A DNA stretch of 64,000 bases from Rhodobacter sp. (GTDB lineage: Bacteria; Pseudomonadota; Alphaproteobacteria; Rhodobacterales; Rhodobacteraceae), in the NCBI GenBank assembly GCA_027484145.1, contig JAIXUH010000007.1, positions 124,001-188,000 on the forward strand, written 5' to 3'. The first letter of the stretch is position 1. Each line of letters starts with the position of its first letter. The notes under the pieces are model-generated. The model did not search any database. It saw nothing but the letters and a program-made list of their open reading frames with translations, and was not told where the DNA came from. Below are positions 24,659 through 35,074 of the stretch, piece by piece. A program made the translations under genes and the position numbers.

Positions 24659-25894
24659 TCAGGCCCCGGTTTTGGGGCCAAAGCCTTCCACATACCGGAC
24701 CATGCGCGGCAGGCAGACGCTGCGCAGGTCATAGTTTGCAATCGCCATGTCGCGCGCCGCCTGACGCAGGGGGGCAAACCGTTCTGGCTGGGCCAAGGCT
24801 TCGGTCAGGGTCTGTGACCAGCCTTTGACATCAAAGAAATCAACCAGAAGGCCGTTTTCGCCGTGCACCAGCACCTCTTGCACAGGCGCAGTCCGCGACC
24901 CGACAACAAGGCAGCCTGCGGCCATCGCCTCCAGCATCGACCATGACAGCACGAAGGGATAGGTCAGATAGGCATGTGCGCGGCTGACCTGCATGATCGA
25001 CACAAAGGTCGCATAGGGCACCTTGCCCATGAAATGCACGCGGTTCAGATCAAGGCGGTCGCGCACCTCGGACCGGATCTTTTCCTTCCAGCCCTTTTCG
25101 CCCTTGGGCGCGCTGCCATAGCTGACCTCATCGCCGCCGACGATGACCACTTGCGCGTTGGGGCGGGCCGCCAGAATCTCGGGCAGCGCCCGCATGAAAA
25201 TGTGATAGCCGCGATAGGGTTCGAGATTGCGGTTCACAAAGGTCAGGATTTCCTCGCCCGCCTTCAGCACGCGCCCGCCCGGAACCGTAACCGAGGCCGC
25301 GGGATTTGGCGACATTACCGCCGTGTCCACCCCGTCGTGTATCACCTCCAGCATCTTGCGCAGGCTGGGCGGATAGGTCGAGGCTTGCCACGCAGTTGGC
25401 GACAGGCCCGCATCCGCATGAATCAAGGCCTGCCCCAGATGGGCTGCACGCCCTTGTGCTATCATGACCTGATCAAAGCTGGGCGGCGAAAACTCGGGGT
25501 CAAAGCCGACATCGGCCCCGGTGCCCTTGTAGTAGAACTCGGCATAGACGATCAGCTTGGCGGTCGGCCAGACTTCCTTCAGAAACAGCGTCTCGCCCCA
25601 GCCCGAATGACCAAAGATCACGTCGGGCACATATCCCTCTTTGTCGCGCAGTTGCAGCGCCGTCCGGGCGACGATCACGCCACGGTCGCTCATGGTGGTG
25701 AAGTTGCGGCCCAGACGGGTCTGCACCGGGTCAATCTTTTGCGCCTCGAACTTGTAGCGCAGGGTCTTGACCGTGCTTTGGCGGTTGTTGCCCGCATCTG
25801 TCAGGGCCAGCACATCATGGCCTCGGCGGGCCAGTTCGGGGGCAAGATGCAAAAATTGGCCGGGGAAATTCTGGTGGATAAACAGGATCTTCAC
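24659..25894 (-). CDS. Glycosyltransferase, GT4-like
   Basis: A 411-residue cytoplasmic protein that begins '[28 protein letters not shown]', a typical N-terminal Rossmann opening for GT-B glycosyltransferases. The second half has 'EILTFVNRNLEPYRGYHIFMRALP', 'VVIVGGDEVSYG' and the 'SWSMLEAMAAGCLVVGS' / 'HGENGLLVDFFD' nucleotide-sugar site of group 1 (GT4) enzymes. The acceptor is unknown. Its start overlaps the yejF stop by four bases (ATGA), so it is translated as the last gene of the yejABEF operon, an unusual partner for a peptide importer. Confidence 0.85.
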   Translation of the reverse strand: MKILFIHQNFPGQFLHLAPELARRGHDVLALTDAGNNRQSTVKTLRYKFEAQKIDPVQTRLGRNFTTMSDRGVIVARTALQLRDKEGYVPDVIFGHSGWGETLFLKEVWPTAKLIVYAEFYYKGTGADVGFDPEFSPPSFDQVMIAQGRAAHLGQALIHADAGLSPTAWQASTYPPSLRKMLEVIHDGVDTAVMSPNPAASVTVPGGRVLKAGEEILTFVNRNLEPYRGYHIFMRALPEILAARPNAQVVIVGGDEVSYGSAPKGEKGWKEKIRSEVRDRLDLNRVHFMGKVPYATFVSIMQVSRAHAYLTYPFVLSWSMLEAMAAGCLVVGSRTAPVQEVLVHGENGLLVDFFDVKGWSQTLTEALAQPERFAPLRQAARDMAIANYDLRSVCLPRMVRYVEGFGPKTGA

Positions 25895-27489
25895 GCCAAA
25901 GCCTCTCCCTCGCCAAAGGCTGCCGCCATCAGGGTACGGGTATAGTCGGATTGCGGGTTGCTGAACAGGGTGGCGGCATCGCCTGCCTCGACCACGTCAC
26001 CCGCGCGCATCACCATCACCTTGTGCGCCATGGCGCGCACCACCCGCAGGTCATGGCTGATGAAGATATAGGCCAGACCCCATTTGCGCTGCAATTCGCG
26101 CAGCAGGCCCACGATCTGCACCTGCACGGTCATGTCCAGCGCCGATGTCGGCTCGTCCAGCACCACCAGTTTCGGGCGCAGGATCATGGCGCGCGCGATG
26201 GCGATGCGCTGCCGCTGCCCGCCGGAAAACTCGTGCGGATAGCGACCCATGGTGGCGGGGTCCAGTCCGACCTCGGTCATGATCGCGGCCACCTTGGCCT
26301 GACGTTCGGCCGCCGTGTCGCTGCCATGCAGGGCCAGCCCTTCGGCGATGATTTCCTGCACCGTCATACGCGGTGACAGGCTGCCATAGGGGTCTTGGAA
26401 CACGATCTGCATGTCGCGGCGGAAGGGTCGCATCTGCGCCCCCGACAGGCCCGAGATATCGCGCCCCAACAGCACCACCGGCCCCTGCGATGGCACCAGC
26501 CGCAGAATGGCCAGTGCCAGCGTCGTCTTTCCGGAACCGCTTTCGCCCACAATCCCCAGCGTCTCGCCCGCCCGCACCGAAAGGGTGGCCGCGTTCACCG
26601 CCTTGACGTGGCCCACCGTGCGCCGCATCAGGCCCGCCTGAATCGGGAACCAAATCCGCAGTTTCTCGGTATGCACCACGTCGGCCGCATCGCCGGCAAT
26701 CGGGTCAGGGCGGCCTTTGGGCTCTGCCGCCAGCAGCTTTTGCGTATAGGGATGCTGGGGATTGGCGAAAATCTCGGCAGTTTTGCCCTGTTCGACAATC
26801 TCGCCGCCCTGCATCACACAGACACGGTCAGCAATACGCCGCACAATGCCAAGGTCATGGGTGATGAACAGCAGGCTCAGCCCTTCGGCCTTTTTCAGAT
26901 CGGCCAGCAGATCAAGGATCTGCGCTTGAATCGTCACATCCAGCGCGGTTGTCGGCTCGTCCGCGATCAGCAGGTCCGGCCCGTTGGCAAGTGCCATGGC
27001 GATCATTACCCGCTGCCGCTGCCCGCCTGACAACTGGTGTGGATAGGCGCCAAGGCGGCTTTCGGCGTCGCGAATGCCAACCTTGGCCAAGAGGTCCAGG
27101 ATACGCGCCCGCGCCGCTACGCCCGACAGCCCCTGATGCAGCGCAAGGCTTTCGGCAAGCTGCTTTTCAATGGTGTGCAGCGGGTTCAGGCTGGTCATCG
27201 GCTCTTGAAAAATAAAGCTGATGTCATTGCCCCGCACCCGGCGCAGATCGCCCTCGGAGACGCCGATCATCTGCCGCCCGTTATAGGTGACAGACCCTTC
27301 GATCTGCGCGTTATCCCCCAGAAGCGACACAGTCGACAGCGCTGTGACCGATTTGCCTGACCCGCTTTCGCCGACCAGCGCCACCGTCTCGCCCTTGCCC
27401 ACGGTAAAGCTGACGCCCCTGACCGCCTCGATCAGGCGGCCATCCTGACGAAAGCTGATCCGCAGGCCCGAAACCTCAAGCACACTCAT
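25891..27489 (-). CDS. yejF: Peptide ABC transporter, tandem ATP-binding protein YejF
   Basis: A 532-residue fusion of two ABC ATPase domains that power peptide uptake. Each half has a Walker A ('[12 protein letters not shown]' and '[12 protein letters not shown]'), a signature ('LSGGQRQR' and 'FSGGQRQR') and a Walker B ('[12 protein letters not shown]' and '[12 protein letters not shown]'). With YejB, YejE and YejA it forms the YejABEF importer, known for microcin C uptake in E. coli and, in Agrobacterium, for muropeptide import with YepA. Both ends overlap neighbours by four bases. Confidence 0.94.
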   Translation of the reverse strand: MSVLEVSGLRISFRQDGRLIEAVRGVSFTVGKGETVALVGESGSGKSVTALSTVSLLGDNAQIEGSVTYNGRQMIGVSEGDLRRVRGNDISFIFQEPMTSLNPLHTIEKQLAESLALHQGLSGVAARARILDLLAKVGIRDAESRLGAYPHQLSGGQRQRVMIAMALANGPDLLIADEPTTALDVTIQAQILDLLADLKKAEGLSLLFITHDLGIVRRIADRVCVMQGGEIVEQGKTAEIFANPQHPYTQKLLAAEPKGRPDPIAGDAADVVHTEKLRIWFPIQAGLMRRTVGHVKAVNAATLSVRAGETLGIVGESGSGKTTLALAILRLVPSQGPVVLLGRDISGLSGAQMRPFRRDMQIVFQDPYGSLSPRMTVQEIIAEGLALHGSDTAAERQAKVAAIMTEVGLDPATMGRYPHEFSGGQRQRIAIARAMILRPKLVVLDEPTSALDMTVQVQIVGLLRELQRKWGLAYIFISHDLRVVRAMAHKVMVMRAGDVVEAGDAATLFSNPQSDYTRTLMAAAFGEGEALA

Positions 27490-28601
27490 TGAAAGGTCTT
27501 TCGCGGATCAAAGGCATCGCGCACGCCTTCAAAGATGAACACCAGAAGCGACAGCATGATGGCAAAGGTGAAGAACGCCGTGAAGCCGAGCCATGGCGCC
27601 TGCAGGTTCTGCTTGGCCTGCTGCGTCATCTCGCCCAAACTTGGCGCGCTGGAGGGCAGGCCGAACCCCAGAAAATCAAGCGCGGTCAGCGACCCGATGG
27701 TGCCCGTGATGATAAAAGGCAGCATCGTCACCGTGGCCACCATCGCATTGGGCAGCACGTGGCGGAACATGATCACCCGGTCGGGCACGCCAAGTGCCCG
27801 TGCGGCCCGCACATATTCAAAGTTGCGCGCCCGCAGGAATTCGGCCCGCACCACCCCGACAAGGCCGGTCCAGCCGAAGAGCACCATCAGGAACACCAAT
27901 ATCCAGAAGTTCATCGTGAAGATCGCGGCCACGATGATGATCACGTAAAGCGTGGGCGTGGCCCCCCAGATCTCGATGATGCGCTGAAAGATCAGGTCGG
28001 TCAGGCCGCCGAAATACCCCTGCACGGCGCCTGCGGCGATGCCGATAACGGATGTCAGCACCGTGACGATCAGCGCGAAACTAACCGACAGCCGAAAGCC
28101 ATAGATCACCCGCGCCAGCACATCGCGCGCGGTGTCATCGGTGCCCAGCCAATGGTCGGCGTCCGGGGCCGAAGGCGCGGCCTTGCCGATATCGTTGATG
28201 GTGTTGAAGCTGTAGGGGATCAGCGGCCAGACGATCCAGCCCGGCTGAAAATCCTCGACCGCCTCGCTCCATGATCCGTTCTGAATGCCCGAGATCACAT
28301 CTTCGGGCGCATCCCAGCATTCTTCGGACCCGCCCGACAGGATCAGGCACTGCACCTCGATGTCCTTGTATTTCGCCTCGGTGCGGAAATCGCCGCCAAA
28401 GGCGGTTTCGGGGTAAAACTGCGCCACCGGCACATGCAATTCACCCCGGAACGACACCAACAGCGGCTTGTCGTTCGCCACAACCTCGGCGCACAGCGAA
28501 AGGCCATACAGGATGCTGAACAGAATCAGCGACCAATAGGCCCGGCGATTGGCCTTGAAATTGCGCCAGCGGCGTTGATTCAGCGGGGAAAGTGCCATCA
28601 T
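27486..28601 (-). CDS. yejE: Peptide ABC transporter permease YejE
   Basis: A 371-residue inner-membrane permease. It starts '[22 protein letters not shown]', the N-terminal cytoplasmic stretch seen in YejE, and has a periplasmic insertion with '[14 protein letters not shown]' and '[18 protein letters not shown]'. The coupling loop '[33 protein letters not shown]' is the EAA motif that contacts YejF. Both ends overlap neighbouring yej genes by four bases. Confidence 0.93.
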   Translation of the reverse strand: MMALSPLNQRRWRNFKANRRAYWSLILFSILYGLSLCAEVVANDKPLLVSFRGELHVPVAQFYPETAFGGDFRTEAKYKDIEVQCLILSGGSEECWDAPEDVISGIQNGSWSEAVEDFQPGWIVWPLIPYSFNTINDIGKAAPSAPDADHWLGTDDTARDVLARVIYGFRLSVSFALIVTVLTSVIGIAAGAVQGYFGGLTDLIFQRIIEIWGATPTLYVIIIVAAIFTMNFWILVFLMVLFGWTGLVGVVRAEFLRARNFEYVRAARALGVPDRVIMFRHVLPNAMVATVTMLPFIITGTIGSLTALDFLGFGLPSSAPSLGEMTQQAKQNLQAPWLGFTAFFTFAIMLSLLVFIFEGVRDAFDPRKTFQ

Positions 28602-29749
28602 CCCCTCCGGTCAAAGTCGATCCGCGGATCGACCCAGACATACATCAGGTCTGACAGAATGCCGACGACAAGGCCGATCAGCCCGAAGAAGAACAAGGTG
28701 CCAAAGATCACCGGGTAATCCCGTTCCACCGCTGCGCGGAACCCCAGTTGCCCCAGACCATCCAGCGAAAAGATCGTCTCGATGATCAGGGACGACCCAA
28801 AGAACACCGACAGGAACAGCCCCGGAAAGCCCGCGATCACGATCAGCATGGCATTGCGGAACACGTGGCCATACAGAACCCGGTTTTCCGTCAGCCCCTT
28901 GGCGCGGGCGGTCATGACATATTGCTTCTTGATCTCGTCCAGAAAGCTGTTCTTGGTCAACAGCGTCAGCGTGGCAAAGCTGGAGATGGTCGAAGCCACT
29001 ACGGGCAGCGTGATGTGCCACAGATAGTCGGCAATCTTGCCCAGCATCGACAGGTCTTCGAAATTGTCCGATGTCAGGCCGCGCAACGGGAACCAGCGCA
29101 CGAAACTGCCGCCGGCAAACAGCACCAACAGCATGATGGCGAACAGAAATCCCGGAATGGCATAGGCCGCGATAATCACGCCGCTGGTCCATGTGTCAAA
29201 GGGAGAGCCATCCTTCATCGCCTTGCGGATGCCCAGCGGGATCGAGATCAGGTAGGCAATCACCGTGGACCACAGGCCAAGGGTGATCGACACGGGCAGC
29301 TTTTCCCAGACCAGATCCAGCACGCCGATGGAGCGGAAATGGCTTTCGCCAAAGTCGAACTGCACATAGTTCCACATCATGATGAAGAACCGCTCGACCG
29401 CCGGGATCTTTTCCTTGACGCAGCCCTCGGCCTTGACCGAAGGCTCGCCCACAAATCCTGGCTCGCACACGATGCGGGCAAAACCGAACTGCACCTCAAG
29501 CTCGGCCAGAAAGTCCGGGTCCAGCCCCTTGGCGCCCACATATCCGCTGTCAGTGGCACCTTGCTGTTCCACCCCGGCATCGCCAGAACCGCTGATGGCC
29601 TGAATAGAGTCACCGCCCCCTTCGATCCGGGCCAGCACCTGTTCGATCGGCCCGCCGGGAACGAACTGGGTCAGGCCAAAGTTGATGATCATGATCCCGA
29701 CCAAGGTCGGAATGATCAGCAGCATCCGCCGCAGGATATAGGCGCCCAT
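28598..29749 (-). CDS. yejB: Peptide ABC transporter permease YejB
   Basis: A 383-residue inner-membrane permease of the DppB type: '[34 protein letters not shown]' opens the protein, as in nearly all such permeases. A long periplasmic insertion between helices 1 and 2 ('[16 protein letters not shown]' to '[19 protein letters not shown]') is characteristic of YejB. The coupling loop has '[26 protein letters not shown]'. It overlaps yejE by four bases and follows yejA by 25. Confidence 0.93.
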   Translation of the reverse strand: MGAYILRRMLLIIPTLVGIMIINFGLTQFVPGGPIEQVLARIEGGGDSIQAISGSGDAGVEQQGATDSGYVGAKGLDPDFLAELEVQFGFARIVCEPGFVGEPSVKAEGCVKEKIPAVERFFIMMWNYVQFDFGESHFRSIGVLDLVWEKLPVSITLGLWSTVIAYLISIPLGIRKAMKDGSPFDTWTSGVIIAAYAIPGFLFAIMLLVLFAGGSFVRWFPLRGLTSDNFEDLSMLGKIADYLWHITLPVVASTISSFATLTLLTKNSFLDEIKKQYVMTARAKGLTENRVLYGHVFRNAMLIVIAGFPGLFLSVFFGSSLIIETIFSLDGLGQLGFRAAVERDYPVIFGTLFFFGLIGLVVGILSDLMYVWVDPRIDFDRRG

Positions 29750-29774
29750 CTGATCAGCCTGCCCGTTCTTGTTG

Positions 29775-31652
29775 TTATCGCAGAACGCCCGCCGCTTTCA
29801 GGGCCTCTGCCTTTTCGCTGTTGTACCACCAGAAATCCAGCTCGCCCAGCGCATAGGGCGGCAGCTCGGCCGGGTGGTCATACATGTCGTAATAGGCCAC
29901 GGTGTGCTTGTTCTTGAACCACTGAGGCACCCAGAACCGTTCGGCGCGCAGCACGCGGTCCAGCGCCTTGGTGGCCACGGTCAATTCGTCCAGCGACTGT
30001 GCCCCCATCACCACATCGACCAGTTTGTCCACCGCCGGGCTTTTCAGCCCCATGATATTGAAGGCCGAGACATCCGCCGTTTCCGACCCGTAATACTGCT
30101 TCAGTTCCGACCCCGAGATATAGCCCGAGCGTGCATTGTGCACCGTCATGTCGAAATCATACTCCGGCGGGCGGGTGCGCGCCTCCATCTGGGCGTTGTC
30201 CACGCGCGTCATCTTGGCATCGATGCCAAGCGCCTTCATGTTTTCAATAAAGGGGTTGATCACGCGGTCAAAGGTCGGGCTGTCGTTCAGGATTTCCACC
30301 GTCAGCGGCTCGCCCTTGTCGTTGCGGACAAGACCATCATCGCCCACTTTCCAGCCCGCCTCTTCCAGCAGGGCACTCGCCTTGCGCAGATTGCCCCGAT
30401 CCAACTGACGTTCGCCCGACACCGGGGCCATCACGGCCTCATCGGTCAGCATGGTGGCGGGCAGCAGGCCTTCGTCCACCAACGGCTGCAGCAGCGCAAC
30501 CTCCTCGGGTGACGGCATGCCCGTGGCCTGCAACCAGCTGTTTTCCCAGACCGAGTTGATACGGGCATAAAGGCCATAGAACAGTGTGGCGTTCGACCAT
30601 TCGAAATTGAACATCATGCCGATGGCTTCGCGCACCCTTTGGTCCTTGAACTTGTCGCGGCGCATGTTGAACACAAAGGCCTGCCCGCTGGCTTTGTTGC
30701 CGTCTGGCAGTTCCACCTTTCGAATCTGGCCCGAGGCTACGGTCGGGAAGTCATAGCCCGTGGCCCATTTGATGGACGAGGCTTCGTTGCGGAAGGTGTA
30801 GTTCCCGGCCTTGAACCCTTCGAAGGCCGCGTCATAGTCGCCGTAGTATTCAATGCGGATGCGGTCAAAGTTGCCGCGCCCCTTGTTGATCGGCAGATCG
30901 TTGCCCCAGTAATCCGGGTTGCGCTTGTAGGTCACCGATTTGCTGACATCAAAGCTTTCCAGCACATATTGGCCGGTGCCCAGCATCGGGGTCAGCGTCG
31001 ATTCCTCCAGATCCAGCTTGTTCGCCTCGTAATGCGCCTTTGAAATCACGGGCAGGCCACCCATGTCGGCGGGCAGGTCACGGAACGGAAAGCCCGCCTT
31101 GAAGGTGAACTTGATCTTGTGGGGGTCCAGCACCTCGACCTTTTCGACCTGTTCGGCCAGCACGGTGCGGAAATCGGTCAGGCCCTTGGCAAGGAAGGTC
31201 TGGTAGGAAAACAACACATCCTCGGCCGTCATCGGCGTGCCGTCCGAGAATTTGACCTCGGGGCGCAGGTTGAAGATCACCCAAGACCGGTCAACCGGAT
31301 ACTCCAAAGTGGTGCACAGCAGGCAGTAAACGGCGCCGATCTCGTTCGAGGTGCCGGTCAGGATGCTTTCGAACGGCGCGCTGGACAGTGCCGCCGCGCG
31401 CCCCTTGACCGAATAGGGGTTCATGCTGTCATAGCCACCGAATGCCCACTGCGAAATCTCGCCCCCCTTGGGTGCGTCGGGGTTCACATAGGGCAGATGC
31501 GTGAAATCAGCGGGCAGCGCCAGTTCGCCAAAGGTCGAAATGCCGTGCGACGTGATGACGACACCGGCTGCGGCTGGCAGGCCCAAAAGCCCGCCGATCA
31601 GCGCACCCGTGCCCAAGACCGTTCCCCACGCCTTAGCCAAAGCAGTTGCCAT
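29775..31652 (-). CDS. yejA: Peptide ABC transporter substrate-binding protein YejA
   Basis: A 625-residue periplasmic binding protein (SBP_bac_5 family). The N-terminus is a signal peptide ('[20 protein letters not shown]'). The mature part begins '[31 protein letters not shown]', diagnostic for the YejA group. It delivers peptides, or in alphaproteobacteria possibly muropeptides, to YejBEF. It is the first gene of the operon; the 165-base region before it must hold the promoter and also contains the terminator of cytochrome cy. Confidence 0.93.
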   Translation of the reverse strand: MATALAKAWGTVLGTGALIGGLLGLPAAAGVVITSHGISTFGELALPADFTHLPYVNPDAPKGGEISQWAFGGYDSMNPYSVKGRAAALSSAPFESILTGTSNEIGAVYCLLCTTLEYPVDRSWVIFNLRPEVKFSDGTPMTAEDVLFSYQTFLAKGLTDFRTVLAEQVEKVEVLDPHKIKFTFKAGFPFRDLPADMGGLPVISKAHYEANKLDLEESTLTPMLGTGQYVLESFDVSKSVTYKRNPDYWGNDLPINKGRGNFDRIRIEYYGDYDAAFEGFKAGNYTFRNEASSIKWATGYDFPTVASGQIRKVELPDGNKASGQAFVFNMRRDKFKDQRVREAIGMMFNFEWSNATLFYGLYARINSVWENSWLQATGMPSPEEVALLQPLVDEGLLPATMLTDEAVMAPVSGERQLDRGNLRKASALLEEAGWKVGDDGLVRNDKGEPLTVEILNDSPTFDRVINPFIENMKALGIDAKMTRVDNAQMEARTRPPEYDFDMTVHNARSGYISGSELKQYYGSETADVSAFNIMGLKSPAVDKLVDVVMGAQSLDELTVATKALDRVLRAERFWVPQWFKNKHTVAYYDMYDHPAELPPYALGELDFWWYNSEKAEALKAAGVLR

Positions 31653-31767
31653 GTCGCGTTACCCCCAGTTTTCTATGTCGCTTGACGCGTTGTCTTGCAT
31701 TTAGGGAAGTAAAGCGCGGATTGTCGATGGCTCAAGTTGCGTTTGCGTGAGCGGTTCGCAACAAATG

Positions 31768-31793
31768 AAAAAGGCCGCCCCAAAGGACGGCCC
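31768..31793 (-). terminator. Rho-independent terminator of the cytochrome cy gene
   Basis: Read on the minus strand, GGCCGTCC pairs with GGGCGGCC-type sequence (8 bp, one G-U) around a short loop, followed by TTTTT (complement of 31768-31772). It lies 25 bases after the cytochrome cy stop and isolates that gene from yejA. Confidence 0.85.
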
Positions 31794-31817
31794 CATATGC
31801 TGCAAAGAAGGCAAACC

Positions 31818-32345
31818 TTAGGGGTTCGCGGCCAGATAGGCGATCACGTTTGCGCGGTCTTCGACCTTCGGCAAACCTGCGAAAGACATCTTGGTGCCGG
31901 GAACATAGGCCTTCGGGTTGGTCAGGAAGGCGTTCAGGTTTTCCGGGGTCCATTTGTCGGCAGCCATGGCGACCAGACTATCGGAGTACCCAAAGCCTGC
32001 GATGCTGGCCTTGGCACGGTCAACCACGCCATTGAGGTGCGGGCCCGTTCCATCCACGCCGTCCATCTTGTGGCAGGCCTTGCACTTGGCGAACACCTTT
32101 TCGCCCGCTGCGGCATCCGCCGATGCCAGAACGGTGGCGAAATCCGGCCCTTCAGCGGCGGCTTCGGTCGTCTCCGGCTCGGCGCCGGTGTCAATCACAT
32201 AGGCTTGCTGAACCTCGCCCTCGGCACCGTGGCCCCCGGCATCCATCGCATAGATCCCTTCGGCAGCCCATCCCGCCAGCAGGAACACAAGAAGCGACCC
32301 GCAGACCGCGCCCGTTACCTTGGTCATCGTCATCGTGTCGAACAT
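31818..32345 (-). CDS. cycY: Membrane-anchored cytochrome cy
   Basis: A 175-residue c-type cytochrome tethered to the inner membrane by an uncleaved N-terminal helix ('[19 protein letters not shown]'), then a flexible acidic/alanine-rich linker (about 35-70) and a cytochrome c domain with 'CKACH' (Cys88-His92) and axial Met153 in 'GTKMSFAG'. This layout and the opening 'MFDTMTMTK' match Rhodobacter cytochrome cy. It carries electrons from the bc1 complex to cbb3 oxidase (also in this window) or to a reaction centre. The ORF track start at 32825 is far upstream; ATG 32345 has AGGGA before it. Confidence 0.92.
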   Translation of the reverse strand: MFDTMTMTKVTGAVCGSLLVFLLAGWAAEGIYAMDAGGHGAEGEVQQAYVIDTGAEPETTEAAAEGPDFATVLASADAAAGEKVFAKCKACHKMDGVDGTGPHLNGVVDRAKASIAGFGYSDSLVAMAADKWTPENLNAFLTNPKAYVPGTKMSFAGLPKVEDRANVIAYLAANP

Positions 32346-32471
32346 GTCGCGTCTTCCCTTGGTATTCATTTGCGGCGTTATGTATCCGCTTCCACCCATG
32401 GGTTTCAAGGTGTAGGAGCGCGACCGATTGCCCCTTTTTGCAGGGGTTTTGTCGAAACGGAGCTTTCGCAC

Positions 32472-33302
32472 ATGACCGGACGCATCGCCTTTCAGGGGGA
32501 ACTGGGTGCTTATTCGCATCAGGCCTGCCAGCAAGCCCGGCCCGGCATGGACGTTGTGCCCTGCACAACGTTTGAAGATGTGGTCGAACAAACCCGCTCG
32601 GGCGGGGTTGATTTGGGTATGCTGGCGGTCGAAAACTCTACATATGGGCGGGTGGCCGATGTGCACAGCCTGTTGCCGCGGTCTGGCCTGCATATCGTGG
32701 GCGAGGCTTTCGTGCGTGTTCACGTCAATCTTCTGGGCGTGCGCGGGGCAAATCTGGCCGAAGTGAAAGAGGCGCATGGCCATGTGGTCATCTTGCCGCA
32801 ATGTGCCGGATTTCTGCGCAGCCACGGGATTCGCGGCAAGGTCAGCAGCGACAATGCCCGCGCCGCCCGCGAAGTGGCCGAAGCCGGCGATCCGTCACGG
32901 GCCGCTTTGGCCAGCGAACTGGCCGCCGCGATCTATGGTCTGGATGTTCTGGCGCGGCATATCGAGGACCATCAGAACAACACCACGCGCTTTCTGGTCA
33001 TGAGCCGGACACCCGACCACAGCCGCCGCGCGGAACACATGGTCACGACCTTTACCTTCCGGGTGCGCAACATTCCGGCAGCCCTTTACAAGGCACTCGG
33101 CGGCTTTGCGACCAACGGCGTGAACATGACCAAGCTGGAAAGCTATATGGTCGGCGGCAGCTTTACCGCGACCGAGTTCTATGCCGATATCGAAGGCCAC
33201 CCCGACGATGAAAACGTGGCGCGTGCGCTGGAAGAATTGCGCTACTTCACCACCAACGTCGATATTCTGGGTGTCTATCCGACCGACCGGCCGCGTGGCT
33301 GA
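32472..33302 (+). CDS. pheA: Prephenate dehydratase
   Basis: PheA turns prephenate into phenylpyruvate for phenylalanine synthesis, in the cytoplasm. The 276-residue protein opens '[18 protein letters not shown]', has the catalytic-domain motifs '[15 protein letters not shown]' and 'NNTTRFLVM', and a C-terminal ACT domain with '[22 protein letters not shown]' for feedback by phenylalanine. There is no fused chorismate mutase. The ORF track starts at 31737, antisense to cytochrome cy; the ATG at 32472 fits the conserved N-terminus. It is divergent from cytochrome cy. Confidence 0.95.
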   Translation: MTGRIAFQGELGAYSHQACQQARPGMDVVPCTTFEDVVEQTRSGGVDLGMLAVENSTYGRVADVHSLLPRSGLHIVGEAFVRVHVNLLGVRGANLAEVKEAHGHVVILPQCAGFLRSHGIRGKVSSDNARAAREVAEAGDPSRAALASELAAAIYGLDVLARHIEDHQNNTTRFLVMSRTPDHSRRAEHMVTTFTFRVRNIPAALYKALGGFATNGVNMTKLESYMVGGSFTATEFYADIEGHPDDENVARALEELRYFTTNVDILGVYPTDRPRG

Positions 33303-33310
33303 TCGGCGCG

Positions 33311-33784
33311 TTAGCGTTTCGCCTGCGTGGCAAAGCGCTGCTCGATCTCGGACCCAAGCTGTTGCAGGCGCTGGTTCAGCCGGGTTTGCACCCGCGCTTT
33401 CGCCAGTTTGACCGATTGCATGAACAGACGCGCGCCCAGCGTCAGCGGTTGGACCTGTGAATGAAAGACAAGTCGCGTGCGCTTGGGTGACAGCGACATC
33501 AACTCAAACGACATATCGCCGTCCACCACCCGAGAATGGCAGAAAAAGCCCAGTTTGGTGTCGGGTTCCAGTGTCGTCACCTTGACCTCAAGCTTGCGGT
33601 CCTTGCCGCGCATCCGGAACTTGACCGACCACGCCATGCCCACGCCAACCACGCGCGGCTTGTCGATCCGGTTGACCTCGGCCCCACGGCGCAGGGCCGA
33701 GCGTTCCCACCCATCAAAATCGGTAAGGGCAGAAAACACAAAGGTAAGCGGCGCCTCGATATCTGTCCGCGATGAAAGATGCAT
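33311..33784 (-). CDS. SRPBCC-family protein
   Basis: A 157-residue soluble protein with the START/Bet v1-like pattern: 'SSRTDIEAPLTFVFSALTDFDGWERSALRRG' at the start, a strand-rich middle ending 'RLVFHSQVQPLTLGARLFMQ', and a long amphipathic C-terminal helix. Such proteins hold hydrophobic ligands, for example lipids or polyketides. The ligand is unknown. It is convergent with pheA (eight bases) and follows nudC by 38 bases on the same strand. Confidence 0.8.
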   Translation of the reverse strand: MHLSSRTDIEAPLTFVFSALTDFDGWERSALRRGAEVNRIDKPRVVGVGMAWSVKFRMRGKDRKLEVKVTTLEPDTKLGFFCHSRVVDGDMSFELMSLSPKRTRLVFHSQVQPLTLGARLFMQSVKLAKARVQTRLNQRLQQLGSEIEQRFATQAKR

Positions 33785-33822
33785 CCGCCGTTGCTCCTGC
33801 CTTGCCTGCTATTTGGCCCTGA

Positions 33823-34833
33823 TCACCCGTGATCATGCTGCCGTCGGACTGTGCCCGCCCGTTCGACGTGAATCTGGGGGCAATCCAGACAGTCCGCAAG
33901 CCAGTTCTGTATCAGAAAATGAGCAATCGCCCCTTTGCGGGCCGGTTTAATCTGTGGATGGGTTCCCGCCATCACGCTGACCATATCTTCACGCGTCACC
34001 CAGACCGCATGTTCCAACTCGGCCGGGTCAATCCGGATGTCATCATCCAGCGCTTCGCCCGCACAGCCAAACATCAGACTGGCCGGAAAAGGCCACGGCT
34101 GGTTGGCGATGTAACGCACGTCCCCCACGCGAATGCCCGCCTCTTCGAACACCTCGCGGCGCACGGCGGCCTCGATGGTTTCGCCCGGTTCGACAAACCC
34201 GGCAAGGCAGGAATACATCCCTTCGGGCCATGCCGCGTTGCGCCCCAGCAGCGCCTTGTTGTCATGTGTGATCAGCATGATCACAACGGGGTCGGTGCGT
34301 GGAAAATGCTGCGCGCCGCAGGCCGGGCATGATCTTTGCCAGCCCGCCATGGACGGTTGCGATGCCGCCCCACAGGCGGAACAGAAGCGGTGGCTGCGAT
34401 GCCATTGCGCCACAGCTTTTGCCGTAGCGGCCAGTTCCGCCTCACGCGCGGTCAGTTGCAGCATCACCCCGCGCAATTCGACAAAGGCCAGATCATCGGA
34501 CAGGGCCGGATGGCGCTGCGCACTGGAGTCAAAGAACCCCGCCTCTACCGCTTCGGCCCCCGCTTCGGGCGACCAATCAGAGATATCGGCGGCAAAGCGC
34601 GGCAACCCGTCATCCAGCCCCAGAAAGATCAGGTGTTCGGCCGCGTGCAGCACCGGGCTGTCTGTCCCGACCCAGCCCAGCGAAGCCCCGGCACGCAAAA
34701 GCGGTTTGCCCCGCCACAGCGGCAGAACATGCCCGCGCGCGCGCAGATCGGCCTGTGCAGCATTGTCCCCGCGCAGATGCCCCGCCCGGTCAAGGGCCGA
34801 CCCGCCAAAGGTCACCGTTTCTGCCACCTGCAT
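33823..34833 (-). CDS. nudC: NAD+ diphosphatase / RNA de-NADding enzyme NudC
   Basis: NudC hydrolyses NADH and removes NAD caps from RNA. About 336 residues: an N-terminal domain, a zinc ribbon 'CSACG...CPACG', the Nudix box 'GFVEPGETIEAAVRREVFEEAGI' and the specificity motif 'NQPWPFPASLMFG' (SQPWPFPxS-like). All are present. The start is uncertain by a few codons: TTG at 34845, or ATG at 34836 or 34833; I use 34833 because a GGGGG run is then five bases upstream. The next gene upstream is divergent (cpdB-like), 241 bases away. Confidence 0.93.
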   Translation of the reverse strand: MQVAETVTFGGSALDRAGHLRGDNAAQADLRARGHVLPLWRGKPLLRAGASLGWVGTDSPVLHAAEHLIFLGLDDGLPRFAADISDWSPEAGAEAVEAGFFDSSAQRHPALSDDLAFVELRGVMLQLTAREAELAATAKAVAQWHRSHRFCSACGAASQPSMAGWQRSCPACGAQHFPRTDPVVIMLITHDNKALLGRNAAWPEGMYSCLAGFVEPGETIEAAVRREVFEEAGIRVGDVRYIANQPWPFPASLMFGCAGEALDDDIRIDPAELEHAVWVTREDMVSVMAGTHPQIKPARKGAIAHFLIQNWLADCLDCPQIHVERAGTVRRQHDHG

Positions 34834-34974
34834 CATCGCCCCCAAGATCGCGGCACCTCGACAACAGTGCCAGACGCGTCATGGCATGCCCGAAGCGCGA
34901 CGGCAAATGCCCTTGGCCCGAAACTGCCCGCCGTATCGGCACGGCCCAAAGGTCATGCAACCAGAAAGATATCA

Positions 34975-35002
34975 TTTGGATAGGATATTCCATTTTGGAT
35001 AG
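34975..35002. repeat. Direct repeat TTTGGATAG x2, 19-bp period
   Basis: TTTGGATAG occurs at 34975-34983 and 34994-35002, preceded by CA in each case. The 19-bp period is close to two helical turns, so a protein could bind both copies on one face. It lies in an AT-rich stretch between nudC and the cpdB-like gene, unlike the GC-rich surroundings. The bound factor, if any, is not known. Confidence 0.6.
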
Positions 35003-35024
35003 AACACTTTCGTTTCGCTGCTAT

Positions 35025-35056
35025 TCTTTTCGCGCACCGATCTTTTCGCGCACCGA
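35025..35056. repeat. Exact 16-bp tandem duplication
   Basis: TCTTTTCGCGCACCGA is present twice in direct succession (35025-35040, 35041-35056), ending 18 bases before the cpdB-like start. It is either a recent slippage duplication or a paired regulatory site in the leader of that gene. Confidence 0.8.
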
Positions 35057-35074
35057 AAACACGTCAGGGTCCCG

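Noticed and set aside
24662-24679. GGCCCC-GGTTTT-GGGGCC hairpin at the end of the glycosyltransferase gene
   Set aside because: It lies inside coding sequence and has no T-run on either strand in a useful place, so it is probably chance in GC-rich code.
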